Positions 48,692 to 59,915 are shown, counted from the stretch's first letter. The stretch is DNA of 64,000 nt from Tolypeutes matacus (GCA_026826555.1 JAKSZT010054565.1:9444608-9508607); one strand, 5' to 3'. Notes: generated by a model from the letters alone, not told the origin. Numbers and translations: made by a program.

Positions 48692-49813
48692 GTGAGGAAG
48701 ATTCAATTCCCACATGACCCCAAGTGAGGTCGGCAAAGCAGGAATTCCTAGGTTCTGCCCATATGTCTTTTTTTCTTCTCAGACAAGATAGCAATTAACC
48801 TGAAGGTGGATTACCTGTCTATGCCCATACAGAAATAAGAGCTTGTTCTCGTGGTCTAGCATTAGCATGGATGTCTTAAAGATGCTTAAGGAGTAGGGAT
48901 GAGTGGGTTTGTCTTGGATATGAAAGTATTATATAGGCCATTAAAGAAATTAAGCCAGTGATAGTTTTCTTTGGAATCTTCAAATTTCCCTTTCAATGCC
49001 CTTGCCCTCCTTTTTTCAGCTCCAGTCTTTTCTCCTGCCCAAGTTTAGGCCTAATGCTTGCTTTATGTCTCTCCTGTCACTGAGGAAACAATCCATATGA
49101 ATATGTTAGCAACTTAATATTTTGCCTTTCCTAAGATTATTTACATTCTAAAGTGGGGGGCAGGGAAGGGGTTGAAGCCAAGTAATTATCCAAGGAAATG
49201 AAACTCTCTTGGTAGAACTATAAGCACTGTGACATCTTGTTGGGCCATATAAATTTGAGCATGCAAGCTAAATGTATATTCTTCTAGACATCATCAATAC
49301 TTGATTGCTCTTCTATAGATCCATGTAATATGAATATAACAAACAAAGTGTATAGCACAAAACCCTAATATACAGTAAGCACTCTACACATGTCCCCTTG
49401 TACCACCCATCCCTTCTTAATAGGTTGATAGCAGCATAGTCTTCCCATTTATGAATAAATAAAGTCAAGAAAGAGTTGTTAAATGATTTGGCCAAGTCTT
49501 TCATAGAGAATCAGGATTAATGATTGCCGACAACACATTTTCTATCTATTGCTTATCTTGTTTCCTGGGAAATTTGATTATTAAATCCTGCTACCCCAAG
49601 AAGCCAGCTAGTCTGATTCTGTCTCCAAGATAAATAAGATAAATGGTTGTATAATGTCTTCTTATGCTTTGTAGTATATCAGTGACATTTTATCTTTCCT
49701 CCATTTCATTGAAGAATATTTCCTTTCTTCATTATGTGGTTTCATTATTACTTACCTCCTGTGGTAACTCTTGTACCCATTCTTTCCAGTTACTCAGTGA
49801 TTTATATTTTCAG
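48692..49813 (+). other. PHKB intron 23
   Basis: A 1122-bp intron. 49380-49530 resembles a decayed MIR (TTCCCATTTATGAATAAATA, GATTTGGCCAAGTCTTTCAT). I see nothing else. Confidence 0.75.
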
Positions 49814-49895
49814 GACTGCAGTTGTCTGGCTAGCCAAGCCATCCTGCTGGGTATATTGCACAAAAGAGAAGGGCCCAACTTCATCACAAAGGAAG
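49814..49895 (+). CDS. PHKB: PHKB exon 24 (partial CDS)
   Basis: An 82-nt exon of 27 codons plus G, from [15 protein letters not shown] to NFITKE. The acceptor is ATATTTTCAG|GA and the donor is G|GTAAGA. The split Gly codon (G|GT) joins exon 25. Human has Leu where this sequence has His (LHKREG). A second GTAAGA motif lies 16 nt downstream, so a slightly longer alternative exon is conceivable, but the annotated donor keeps the conserved frame. Confidence 0.95.
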
Positions 49896-51609
49896 GTAAG
49901 AGTACATATCTAGGTAAGAGTACCTAACAGGACTTCTCTGTTCTTCAATATATATCAAATATGTATAATGAATTTCTACTAAAATGTTGCAAGTTAAATT
50001 TCTTCTCCATTAAACTTTATTTTTGTTCTTTCTCTTTCTAGTTTTATTTTCTGTAATTCTTCATGAATGATATTGAATTGTTATGTCTATAAAAATTAGC
50101 TTTCTCATGGTCTGCAACAGCCATTTGAAAAGGAACATGGCATTTAATGAAATTGTGCTCTAAAGATAGTTAATAAAAAATAAATCATTTCTGATCATGC
50201 CCATATCCGCTCTGCATTAAGGCTGAAACCCCATTATCCCTGAAATCTACTCTTGAATGTCAAGTCACTACTGTATGGAATCCTGGAGTTCTACATGTGG
50301 TCTGCTTCTCAATTTTATGACACAAAATAACATAGAATACATTTCAAGTACTTAATGTCTAGCTACTGAAGTTTTTGGCTCATCTGAAAGTCCTCTGACC
50401 AGAGGGGCATGTTGATTTGGTTAGAATTAGAAATTGAATCATTGTCCTAAACAGCTATTTAATTAATAAGATTCATAGTTCTGGCAATAAACTAAAATGT
50501 GTTTATTCAAATGAAGTATACTTAGTTTTTACATTATTGCAATTGAGATAACATCTTGAATATTATACAGGTGAATTGAATAGTCTTAAATTTCTTAGCT
50601 AGTTAACGGCAGAGGAACTTTATGCAAATTTATAAGCAGAATCCCTGTTATTTTGGGGACATTCATTTAAATTTGAACTTTAGCTTAAACCACAGGATTA
50701 TTTAAAATCAAACATTTCATTAAGTACTTAGAATTTGAATGGTTATTTTTTAAACAAAACAAAGCTTATGTAAAATAGTTTATAATGATAATGCTGAGGG
50801 AATTCTTTTTAAAACATTTTTTTATTAACTTGGGAATAATCATATTTTACGTAGATATTTGAAAAACTTTAAAATTGTTATATCTAAAACTTTATGGTAT
50901 CTTGAAGATCATGAGCAGCTACAGAATCTGAATATAATTTTATACAATTTATTATATAAATCTATAAAAATAAGTTCAGGGTAAAACATTAAATTTCTTG
51001 TTCTTTACCCTCATTTCCTTTTGGTGCTCTGTCCTGTCACATGGTTGATTTACTGACAAAACCAGTCATGAGACCAGACTATATATTAATTTCAGCCAAA
51101 GAATGAAGTCCATTGTTGTCTTTTGAGCTCTAGTATATGTCATAATGATCATAGCCTCATACACATAAAACATATAAAAACATATATAAACATATATAAA
51201 AATGAATAGTTATATATGTTTAGTCTTCAGTATTTGTTCAATTTGCTAATTATTTTACTATATTCTGTTTTTTTTCTGTAGTTAAATAACTTGTTTTTAT
51301 TGTTTAAATAGCTTGTTTTTGTTTTTTAAAACTTAGATTACACATTAAGAAAGGCTGAATTTCAAGAAATAAATACTCACCAAAATCATGTACTCAGAGT
51401 AAATATTAGCAAGAGCTAGAGACATTCATACTTTAGATACTTGGATTACATAATTCAATATGTCAAGTAGTTCAGAACTAATGGGTTTTTATCAACTCTA
51501 CTAGAACAAATTGAAAATACTACAAGAATGATTTTTTACAAAAGGGAATAAATGTTATGCATTTAATTAAAAGCCTTCTTCAACAAAGACTCTGTTATCC
51601 AATGTCTAG
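49896..51609 (+). other. PHKB intron 24
   Basis: A 1714-bp, AT-rich intron with no recognisable transposon. The acceptor ATGTCTAG at its end lacks a strong pyrimidine tract. Confidence 0.8.
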
Positions 51610-51667
51610 GTACCGTTTCTGATCACATTGAGAGAGTCTATAGAAGAGCTGGCAGCAAAAAGCTTTG
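51610..51667 (+). CDS. PHKB: PHKB exon 25, last constitutive exon before the alternative pair
   Basis: A 58-nt exon: GT completing Gly, then 18 codons TVSDHIERVYRRAGSKKL, and TG as the first two bases of a Trp codon. The acceptor is ATGTCTAG|GT. The donor must be CTTTG|GTTCGT to keep the conserved Trp and the frame of both alternative exons. This is a poor donor, with T at +3 and C at +4. A nearby GTATTA at 51671 would break the frame. One difference from human as remembered: Lys for Gln in AGSKKL. Confidence 0.9.
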
Positions 51668-52788
51668 GTTCGTATTAGTGTCCTTCTCATTATGTTTTAT
51701 TTTTGTGTTGTCATATTCAGTAGCCTTAAGAAAATGGACCAATCTTGAAGATGGTTATTTAGCCTAATTTTTATTTTTGAACTCTGAGGTTACAGCACTA
51801 TGACTGTGCCTACTTTCTAAAGATCTGCCTACATTCCACTGTAGCATGCTTCTCCCAAGATATGGGGGCGGGGGGGAAGAGAGTGGGAATAAAATGCTCC
51901 ATGGGAATAGAACCTGGAGAGCATTCACTGGAATGATGTACTTAATGAATGCTTCCTACCCTGTACTTCCTTTGCCCCAGCAAGATACTTTAGGTTCTAA
52001 TTTATATTCAGGAAACTTGTTCTGTCGTCATAGAAGGCCATGAAAAGAGACCAAAGGTTCATTAATTATAAGAAAAATAATATACTTAGAAGGCAGTTCT
52101 CTCACCACTCGATTTGAATGAGTCCCAATAATTGTAGTTGCTCTATTAAAAATAGTTTGTTCCTACAAGTAGTCTCTTCCCAGGGATTTAAAAACATACT
52201 AGATAATTTGAGATAAAATTAAGTTCACAATGGGCTAAGTATGCATAAATGCATGATATTTTGAAGCAATTCTAACAATTTTATTAGCAGAATATAGCGA
52301 ATTTTAAAATTAAGTGTATATTTTCTTTATAAGACCTATTCTCTAATTTTGAAAAACATCTTAAGTACTGTCATAAGAAACTCCCTTAACCTCAATGTGC
52401 CTCAGATTTCTAATCTCTAAAATAAGGGGATTAGACTAAACAACCTGTTAGTATTTCAATCTCTATTTTATAATAAATATACTATTCCTGCACAGAAAAA
52501 ATAATTTAATAATCAAGTGGCTAAATCCCTGAAATTTTCACTGTAAATATCAGCACAGTGAGACATGCAAGCCAATAAATGTTGTTTTGAAGGCAAATTT
52601 CAAATGTGGTCTACATCTTATTTTTGGCCAAGGAAACTTGTTCTTGCTTAACGTATTATGCGTGCATTTTATGTAAATCATTAACTGGGAAACATTTAGA
52701 ATACTGACTGTTATATTTAAGACCACACATTCCTGGAAGTTTTATTTACAGTATTTTCCCTTCCATGGCTTCCCACTGATGTACCCAG
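51668..52788 (+). other. PHKB intron 25, upstream of the alternative exons
   Basis: A 1121-bp intron with no transposon recognised. It begins with the weak donor GTTCGT and holds one TGCATG at 52250-52255. Confidence 0.8.
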
Positions 52789-52879
52789 GCTGGCAGTGCG
52801 CTCCGGGGCTGCATTCACCCAGAAATTTTCTTCCTCTATAGCCCCACACATTACTACCTTACTGGTTCATGGGAAACAG
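52789..52879 (+). CDS. PHKB: PHKB alternative exon 26 (mutually exclusive with exon 27)
   Basis: A 91-nt exon: G completing Trp (TG|G), then 30 codons from [13 protein letters not shown] to LLVHGKQ. The acceptor ACCCAG|G has a purine-interrupted pyrimidine tract; the donor is CAG|GTAACC. Its product and that of exon 27 agree at 14 of 30 positions, with a common ending V-x-G-K-Q and a shared A-P-x-I-T core. They are therefore an ancient tandem exon duplication. In the human protein this exon is the variant carried by the canonical sequence as I remember it. Armadillo has Ser where human has Tyr (VRSG) and Leu where human has Phe. Mutually exclusive use of this pair, varying by tissue, is established for human PHKB; which tissue uses which exon I do not assign here. 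Confidence 0.94.
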
Positions 52880-53851
52880 GTAACCTGCACTGCATTTGGA
52901 ACTCAAGCTGCTTGAAACTTGTGGGGTGATTTGCATTCTGAGGGTTAAACATGTCTTTTGATCATACAGTGTGTGGGTGATAGCTGATAGGAAATGTTTG
53001 TTTCACTAACTTTACCAGGTTTTTGACTTATTTATCTGTTAGGCCATTCTTTGATGAGATTAAAGATTAGAAATCCTTTCATGGATATCCTGAAATTCAA
53101 GAAAATTGCAGCCAGTTTTAAGCCTACATCTTTATTTTATGTTCTCCTTCTAAAAGTTCCACACAAATTTTTACTTTTGAGGAAAAAAATATATAAAATG
53201 TCTTATGTATTGCATGTGCTGTGCTTAAAAAAAATATTCTCCCTACTTTCCAGATACTTTTTTAGAAATGTAAAAATAACAGTGTGAATTCCTTAGCCCA
53301 ACGTTCCAACTCTCTCTCCAACATTCTGGCTCTATCAAGAAAAAACAAAAACTGCTGGTACTTCATTGTAGCACTTCCTAAAATTCAGTGCCAGGCGAGT
53401 CTCCAAATCCAGGGATTTGCTTATCTAGGCATCAAAAGAAATATGATTTAATGCATCAAAAGAAATACTATTTAATAGGTGACGAGTACCAGTGACAGAC
53501 TTAATACATTAAGGCAAAATTAGAATGTCCACTTAACTTCTCCCCCAACCTCCCATTCAAAGGCAAAATTAGGCTTCTTTTTCTTTCATTTAAAATAAAT
53601 GATGCCATGGATGCTGCTTTGTGGCACAGCCTGGTGGCACAGGTGAGGGCGAGAGATAGATCCTTCACTAATTCTGGATGGTCTACAGTCTGGGAAATTT
53701 TACCTGTTTATTCCAGGGATTGAGCTCAGTGTTTCCTCCAAATTATGTGAGGACTTGGTCTTGTATGTTTTTAAGACTTCCCAACCATGGGTCCCATTCA
53801 GTGTCTTTTAGATTTGTGAACCATCTGGCCTGCTCTCTTCTTTGCCCCCAG
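52880..53851 (+). other. PHKB intron 26, between the alternative exons
   Basis: A 972-bp intron with no recognisable transposon. It is long enough that steric hindrance between splice sites cannot explain mutual exclusion. It contains one TGCATG at 53211-53216. Confidence 0.8.
53211..53216 (+). promoter_or_regulatory. UGCAUG element between the alternative exons
   Basis: TGCATG is the binding motif of the RBFOX splicing factors, which act in muscle, heart and brain. It lies 332 bp downstream of exon 26 and 636 bp upstream of exon 27. By the general RBFOX rule (downstream binding promotes, upstream binding represses) this would favour exon 26. Five further copies lie at 52250, 54664, 55602, 55624 and 56348. 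Function is inferred, not shown. Confidence 0.45.
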
Positions 53852-53942
53852 GTCGGTTGTGCGCCATGCGGCAAGTCTTTTAAATAAAGTAGTGGACAGC
53901 CTGGCCCCATCCATTACTAATGTGTTAGTGCAGGGCAAACAG
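53852..53942 (+). CDS. PHKB: PHKB alternative exon 27 (mutually exclusive with exon 26)
   Basis: A 91-nt exon: G completing Trp, then 30 codons SVVRHAASLLNKVV to VLVQGKQ. The acceptor follows a long pyrimidine tract (TGCTCTCTTCTTTGCCCCCAG) and the donor is the consensus CAG|GTAAGT, so both sites look stronger than those of exon 26. It lies 972 bp downstream of exon 26. Length and phase are identical, so either exon gives the same downstream frame. Spliced directly after exon 26 it shifts frame and reads into TAA at 53885-53887. Confidence 0.94.
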
Positions 53943-56505
53943 GTAAGTATCTGCTCTTCAGACTCTTACTCTGTCATAGTTACAAAGGTTTTGGGTAGGA
54001 CCCCTGCTTTTAAATCTGGCAAGCCTTGATGTAAAAATGGCTCAGGAATTTCTACAAAAGTCTTCTTTCCCCAAAAAAATCTAATCTTAAAGATGCAGTT
54101 ATTAAATGGGCCACACCCTTTCCTACTGCACCTTAGAGCTGTAGTTTCAACTCCTTTGCTAACTTGAGGCCAAGGCAGGTGCTAATAGAAAATGGAATAA
54201 TACTCTCTGAAGTACTCCAGACGGGTTTAGGATAGGCAGAACAAATGCAGGTGAATAGTGAAGGCACATTTTCCCTTTTACTCTGCGTGGGGTCCTCCTC
54301 CCACCCCACCCCTTTAGAAGTATATTAGTCTTCAGGCAGAGGCAGTTTCTGTGCACCAAAGCTGTTTGCCAGATCCTTTGCCCTCTTAACTACCTCTTCC
54401 TCTGGTGTGCTGTCTTCCCCACCTGCCAGGGCCAGCACTGTCACCTCCTCCTTGCAGAACTATCTCTGGTTAGCAGGGTCCCTCTCCTCTGAGTTCTCAT
54501 AAAAGGCCTTTGACATTTTTCTCATTCTGCCCTGGATCCCACTCCACTTGAATGTGTGTCTGGAGGGCTGGGCCTGAGTCTTGTCCAACACAACTTTCAG
54601 TGGGCCCACTATGGAGCCTAACATGGAGTTAGCACTCAGTGAATGTGGGCTGGATCGAGCTTATGCATGTGGATATGCAGAGTAGGGCATAGCTGCTTGT
54701 TTTTGTGCTTTTTTTCTAAATGCTTTAATTGCCTGGCTGAATTACCATTTGGTCAGAAAGAAAACCTGTTTGTTTTCCTTTTCTTCATTGGAAATACATG
54801 TGCTTTATTATGTTTTCCTGACAGTTAACCTAGGAATAAAATAAGCTTAAATAATATGAAGTACTTTAACCCTCTTTAATGGAATCAACCTATTGCTCAT
54901 ATTTCAGGAATCTTAATTCATTAAAATTGAAATTATTTCTTCCTGAATCCAGCTTTTGGAATGTTAGAATAATAAGCTATTTTTCCTGTAATATTTAATA
55001 ACAATGAAAAAATAATTGTACTAATAACAAACTTCTCCTGAGAAAAAAATCAAATACTTCTCATACATGCTATTTTCTTTTTTTTGCCAAATTATTAAGA
55101 GGTAAAATTTTCATCCCCATTAGCCAGCTAAGTAGACCAAGTTACAGTAAGTAACTTATCAGTGCTTTTCCTCGCTATAATCCTCACCTAGAGCTTTATA
55201 ATTATATATTTTTTGCCCTGAACCAAGTTACCACAGAAAAAAGTAAACGGGCTTTAAGAAGCTATTTTTTTCTTGAATTTCAGACCCCTGTAATATATCT
55301 GAAAATACAGTTTATTCTGTCATATAGGAGCATTACGAAGATTTTGAAGATCTTCAAGATCTCTGACATCTGATAGTCAAGGAGGGAGTGGGTTAGGGTT
55401 GGTCATGCCCATTCTGTATAATATCTAGAAGTGACTTGCAGCCTGTGATCCTGAGACTACCCACTACATCCTAGAAACCTCGGAGCCTCTCCTGAAGCTG
55501 TAGCTGCACCATTGCCCATCAAACCAGCACATCTTCTGGGAAACAGTCACTTACAGAGCTGGGTGAGCCTGGGAGGCCGACAGCTCAGCTTTATGACCAG
55601 GTGCATGAAGTCTATCCAGTGACTGCATGTTAACCCTTTACAAAAAAGAAATAAGAATGAAACATTAAAAGTTTACATTAGCTCAGTTATGTTTTGCCAC
55701 CCAGAGAAATGAGGAAATAATATTTCTACAAATCAAAAGAATGAAATAGTTTAGATATCATTGCTTCCAAAGGCAATGATGTGCCTTCTGTTTGTTTTCT
55801 TTCTTACACACTGACATTTTAATAAAAGTAATTGCACTTGGACTAACTGGTTGATACTGCTTATGATATAATAAACCAGTAGTTCTCAGGTTTTGCTCTG
55901 CAAATCGCAAAATTGGGGACAAAGGACCCCATATTCTGCCCTCTCCCTTCATCTCTGAAAACACAAGTGCCCTTTGATATGCTATTCTTTTCCCTACTCT
56001 TGTGACAGTAATACCCTACATAGGAGAGAGATGGAAAGAGGTGATGAAGAACAGAAGCAAATAGCAAGGATAAAGTAGAGAGTGAAACCAGATATTCCTC
56101 TTGCCAGCTTCAGAAACACTTTTCTGCATTGAGTTTTCTTTAACATTTCCCTCTGTGCTTTCTCCTTTCCCAAGCCTGTGGGCAGCCTCATTTATCCCCT
56201 CCCACAAGTGAAAGATACATTGGCAAGTATTTGAGCACTTACTAGGTGCCTAGCACTATGCCAAGAAAAGTGGGGGCCATACAAGAAGTATATGCCCGAG
56301 CATCTGCCTTTGAAAATGTCACAATGTTGTTAAAGAGTAAAGAGTTCTGCATGTTAAACTATAAAAGAATAGAAAACTATATCTCTCAAATACCAATTGT
56401 ATAGCTTGTACAGTAAAGTTAAATTATGCAATGTATTCTGGTTCCTCTGGGGAGTTTCTAGTACTAAAGACTTGCATAATAATTTTACTTTAATAGTTAT
56501 TTATA

Positions 56506-56599
56506 GGGGACGGATGTGGCTCAAATGGTTGGGCGTCCGTCTCCCATATGGAGGGACCCGGGTTCAATCCCTGGGACCTCCCGGTAAAAAAAAAAAAAA
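56506..56599 (+). mobile_element. Young DAS SINE (monomer)
   Basis: Contains GGGACGGATGTGGCTCAAAT, CCGTCTCCCATATGGAGGG and GGTTCAATCCCTGGGACC with a pure A-tail. The 14-bp duplication AATAGTTATTTATA lies at 56492-56505 and 56600-56613. Confidence 0.95.
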
Positions 56600-56748
56600 A
56601 ATAGTTATTTATATTCCTTCCCTGCTTTTATCAACTAACCTCCACTTCCATAACTGAGACCCTTACCTGCCCTTACATTTTGGAACAGACTTTGAGCCAT
56701 CATGAACTCCAGTGGGAGTCATGCAATGGAAGTCATTTTAATAAATAG

Positions 56749-56965
56749 TAGAGGGAAGCGGCTGTGGCTCAATCAGTAGGGCTCCCGTTTACCATATGGG
56801 AGGCCCCGGGTTCGGTTCCCGGGGCCTCCTGGTGAAGGCAAGCCCGCCCGCACGGCGTGGTTAGCTGACCCAGCGAGCACAAGCAGCAAGGGGGGGATAA
56901 ATGAATAAATAAATAAAATCTTAAAAAAATAAAAATAAAAATAAATAAATAAATAAGCAGTAGGA
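56749..56965 (+). mobile_element. DAS-type SINE with a longer body
   Basis: GGGAAGCGGCTGTGGCTCAA and GGTTCGGTTCCCGGGGCC form the tRNA-like head. A GC-rich non-tRNA body (GCCCGCCCGCACGGCGTGG, CACAAGCAGCAAGG) and an (AAAT)n tail follow. Head and tail differ from the monomers, so this is another subfamily. Confidence 0.88.
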
Positions 56966-57102
56966 ACAGTTATTCTACCTAATTCCCTAGCTTGTGTAAT
57001 TTCAGCCTGCCAGTTATCCTGAGCCTTTAATTTAATTTAATTGTTTATTTTTAATTTTTTAGTAGCTAAGAGATTTTTACAATAAAGTTCTGTCACTTGT
57101 AG

Positions 57103-57305
57103 GTAACTTTGGGTGCCTTTGGGCATGAAGAAGAAGTTATCTCTAATCCTTTGTCTCCAAGTGTGATTAAGAACATCATCTATTATAAGTGTAATACTCA
57201 TGATGAGAGGGAGGCAGTCATCCAGCAAGAACTGGTCATCCATATTGGCTGGATCATCTCTAATAATCCTGAGTTATTCAATGGCATGCTGAAAATACGG
57301 ATTGG
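57103..57305 (+). CDS. PHKB: PHKB exon 28 (partial CDS, last exon in window)
   Basis: A 203-nt exon of 67 codons plus GG. It reads [18 protein letters not shown], then [20 protein letters not shown], then [18 protein letters not shown] and MLKIRI. The acceptor is CACTTGTAG|GT and the donor is GG|GTGAGT. Differences from remembered human are Ser and Lys for Arg and Gln in LSPSVIKN, and Asn for Ser in ELFNG. If neither alternative exon is included, exon 25 joins here as TG|GTAA, giving TGG TAA. The next exon should begin by completing the Gly codon and encode a WIIHAMEY-like peptide; it is beyond 64000. Confidence 0.96.
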
Positions 57306-57864
57306 GTGAGTAGAGTACTTTGCATTTGCATAAAGAGAATTGTTCAAGTTGTCCTCTAACAGAGTTGGCCTCCAAGTGAAGTGCTGCCCCAGGTTCCAGG
57401 TCAGTATTTAGGAAAGTACATCTCTCCCCTAAGCAATGGAGGCAACATCTCATAGTATGACAAATTAAATACCAGTGATCTGAAAGAATCCTCATGTCTA
57501 TTTAACTACCAAATTAGACATAGTGAAATAATTCTGTTCTCTGTTAAAATCAAACTCCAGGGTTTTAAACAGCTGCATCATGTAAAACACTAATCCTTGT
57601 AAAATTCCTGCAAATAAAATTGGATAAACCTTAAGAGAAGAATGATTCTTAGTAAAAATGAGGTATCTGGAGGACACACCCCATAAGAATTTGGTTCTTT
57701 TAAGACTATTCTATATCCATTTTCTACTAAAATCTTATGTTCAAGAATTTTGTGAGGCAGCATGATATAGGAAAAGTTTGCCAGGATCTGGTATCCAACA
57801 GAACTGACTACCATCTGCCATTTGGGTAACCTTTGGTAAATTAATGAAACTAATGGAAATTAAT

Positions 57865-57958
57865 GAAACTAGCCTCTGAAACTGTGAACCAATAAATTCC
57901 TGTTGTTAAACCAACCTATAGTATGGTATTTGTTTTTAGCAATTTAGGAAACTAAAAT
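57865..57958 (+). mobile_element. MaLR LTR 3' end
   Basis: GAAACTGTGAACCAATAAAT, TAAACCAACCTATAGTATGG and TTTAGGAAACTAAAAT follow the MaLR LTR 3' end. The rest of the LTR is not recognisable. Confidence 0.65.
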
Positions 57959-58394
57959 GTCATTCTTTTATATATATATATATATATTTGTCTTGGATTG
58001 CACAAGTAGCACGTGAATATCTTCTGATTGTAAAGGAGTCAAACAATAGAGTAGCATATAGAGTAACTTAATACGTGGCCAATTTTCGAGGTGTTACTCA
58101 AGTATTTGTAAAGAGTACATATTCTGTGTTGCATATAAAAGTGTATGTGTGTGAATGTGAATAAGTATATGTATAGCTTGCTAACTGGATAATTGGATCA
58201 TTACTATTTCTTTCCTACTTGATCCTTGAGTGCTGACAAATGTCTTAAAAGTTTCTCATTATAATTGTGGATTTACATTTTTATCAGTTTTGCTTTAAAG
58301 ATTTTAAAACATAGTTCATGTTCCTTCGTGGATTTTATCAAGGTATCTTTGTGTCATTTATTGTTCTACACCTTGAATTCTTTTTATTTAAACT

Positions 58395-58665
58395 TTTTTT
58401 TTGAAAAATTTCAAACATTCCCAAAAGTGTACAGAACAGTATGATAAAATCTTGTGTCCATACTATCACCCAGCTTCAATATGGTCATCTGGCCAATCTT
58501 ATTTCACTCATACCTCCTCTTACTACCCACTCCAAAGGCCAATACATCATATCATCTAATCAGTAAATACATCAGTGTGTGTCCATAAGAGATAAGGACT
58601 TTTCAAAAATATAACCATAATACCATTATCATGCATTTAAAAACATTGAATTATCCTTTCTCTAA
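58395..58665 (-). mobile_element. L1M-type 3'UTR fragment
   Basis: Reverse L1 3'UTR sequence: AAGTGTACAGAACAGTATGA, ATCACCCAGCTTCAATATGG, CATCATATCATCTAATCAGT and AAGAGATAAGGACTTTT. Confidence 0.7.
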
Positions 58666-58796
58666 TATTATTGCCACACCTGATTTCTTTTTCTGTCGTT
58701 ACTACCTTGAAATACTGTCTTCTCGCCCTTTACATTCAGTATTTCTTTATCATTTTCTATAGATATATCTTTTATATTCAACATTTATGCTGCCTT

Positions 58797-59162
58797 TTTT
58801 TTTTTTTTTTTTTTTAAGATTTATTTTATTTATTTATTTCTCTCCATCCCCTCATTGTTTGCACTTGCTATGTCTGTTTGTCTTCCTTGTTTCTTTAGGA
58901 GGCACAGGGAACTGAACCTGGGACCTCTGATGTGGGAGAGAGGTGCCTAATCGCTTGAGCCACCTCTGTTCCCTGCTTTATTCTGTCTCTCCTTATGTTT
59001 TTCTTCTTGTGTCTCTTGTTGCATCATCTTGTTGTGTCAGCTTGCCACACCTGCCTGTCACATCAGCTTGCTGTCTTCTTTAGGAGGCATTGGGGAAATC
59101 AAACCAAGACCTCCTATGTGGTAGGCGGGAGCTCAGTTGTTTGAACCACCTCCACTTCCCAG
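58797..59162 (-). mobile_element. DAS SINE dimer (long form), antisense
   Basis: Reverse tRNA-like units at about 58899-58975 and 59080-59160. They are joined by a linker with TTGCATCATCTTGTTGTGTC and preceded by a T-rich (reverse A-rich) tail with TTTATTTATTT. It provides the intact layout against which the hybrid at 29578-30017 can be compared. Confidence 0.85.
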
Positions 59163-59469
59163 CTGCATTTATTTTTAATGCAGCCAGAGACTGTCTTTTA
59201 ATAGAAATATTTATTTCATATTTGTGCCATTTCTTTTATATTTTGACTTATTCCTCCCATTTTATTATATATTTTCTATTTACCATGCTTTTTTGTTACT
59301 TTCCTCTTTTCCTGTTTATTGTTGGATTGATTTGCCATTTGTTACTTAGCTTTCATTTTTTTTACATGAATGTGAATCACATTCTGAAAAATTATGTTTA
59401 CCCATTTTTTACTTCAAAAAATTATATATGCTATATTGTTTTCCAGATAATTGTTTGACAATATCTGCT

Positions 59470-59915
59470 ATAACTTATATTTGCTATAATTTAGCAACAA
59501 TTGGCAATATCTGCTACCATCCAAAATTCACATTTGATTAAATAATTCTCATTCTAGGAATTTACAGTAATCCTCAGACAAGTCTGTATATTATAGCAGT
59601 CTTCAATGCATTGTTTGAAGTAGTAAAAGATCGGGAATAACCCAGATGCCCATCAGTAGGAAATAGTTTAAATAAATTGTTATAGCTATACATTAAAATA
59701 CTCTGTAGCTATTACAAAGAACAAGATGAAGTTCTATACTGACATTTTTAAATATCTAAGATAAATTTAGTGAAAAAATAAATTGCATTATTCCATTTTT
59801 AATAAAAGAACAGCAATAATAACTACATATGTTATACTATGTGTGGAAAAATACCTTAAAAATATACATCAAATAGGTGTCAGTTACTGTCTCTAGGAGT
59901 TTTTATTTTCTAAGT
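59470..59915 (+). mobile_element. Old L1 3' fragment
   Basis: TTCTAGGAATTTACAGTAAT, GCATTGTTTGAAGTAGTAAA, AATAACCCAGATGCCCATCA and TAAATTTAGTGAAAAAAT follow the end of L1M ORF2 and 3'UTR. Confidence 0.72.

Larger units (their letters stand above)
53943..57102 (+). other. PHKB intron 27
   Basis: A 3160-bp intron. It contains the SINEs at 56506-56599 and 56749-56965, and TGCATG motifs at 54664, 55602, 55624 and 56348. In 53950-56490 I recognise no transposon. Confidence 0.8.

Noticed and set aside
49664..49927. 87-codon ORF across exon 24
   Set aside because: It runs through the acceptor into intron on both sides. Only 49814-49895 is supported as exon.
51668..51676. Alternative exon 25 donor at GTATTA (51671)
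   Set aside because: It changes the frame of both alternative exons and loses the conserved residues, although exon 26 happens to be open in that frame.
56506..56965. tRNA-like boxes that resemble functional tRNA genes, here and in all DAS copies
   Set aside because: They are SINE heads followed by A-tails and target duplications. The cloverleaf arms are not preserved as in a real tRNA gene.
59090..59458. 122-codon hydrophobic ORF
   Set aside because: It starts inside a reverse SINE and runs through T-rich sequence, which gives Phe/Leu/Ile-rich chance frames.
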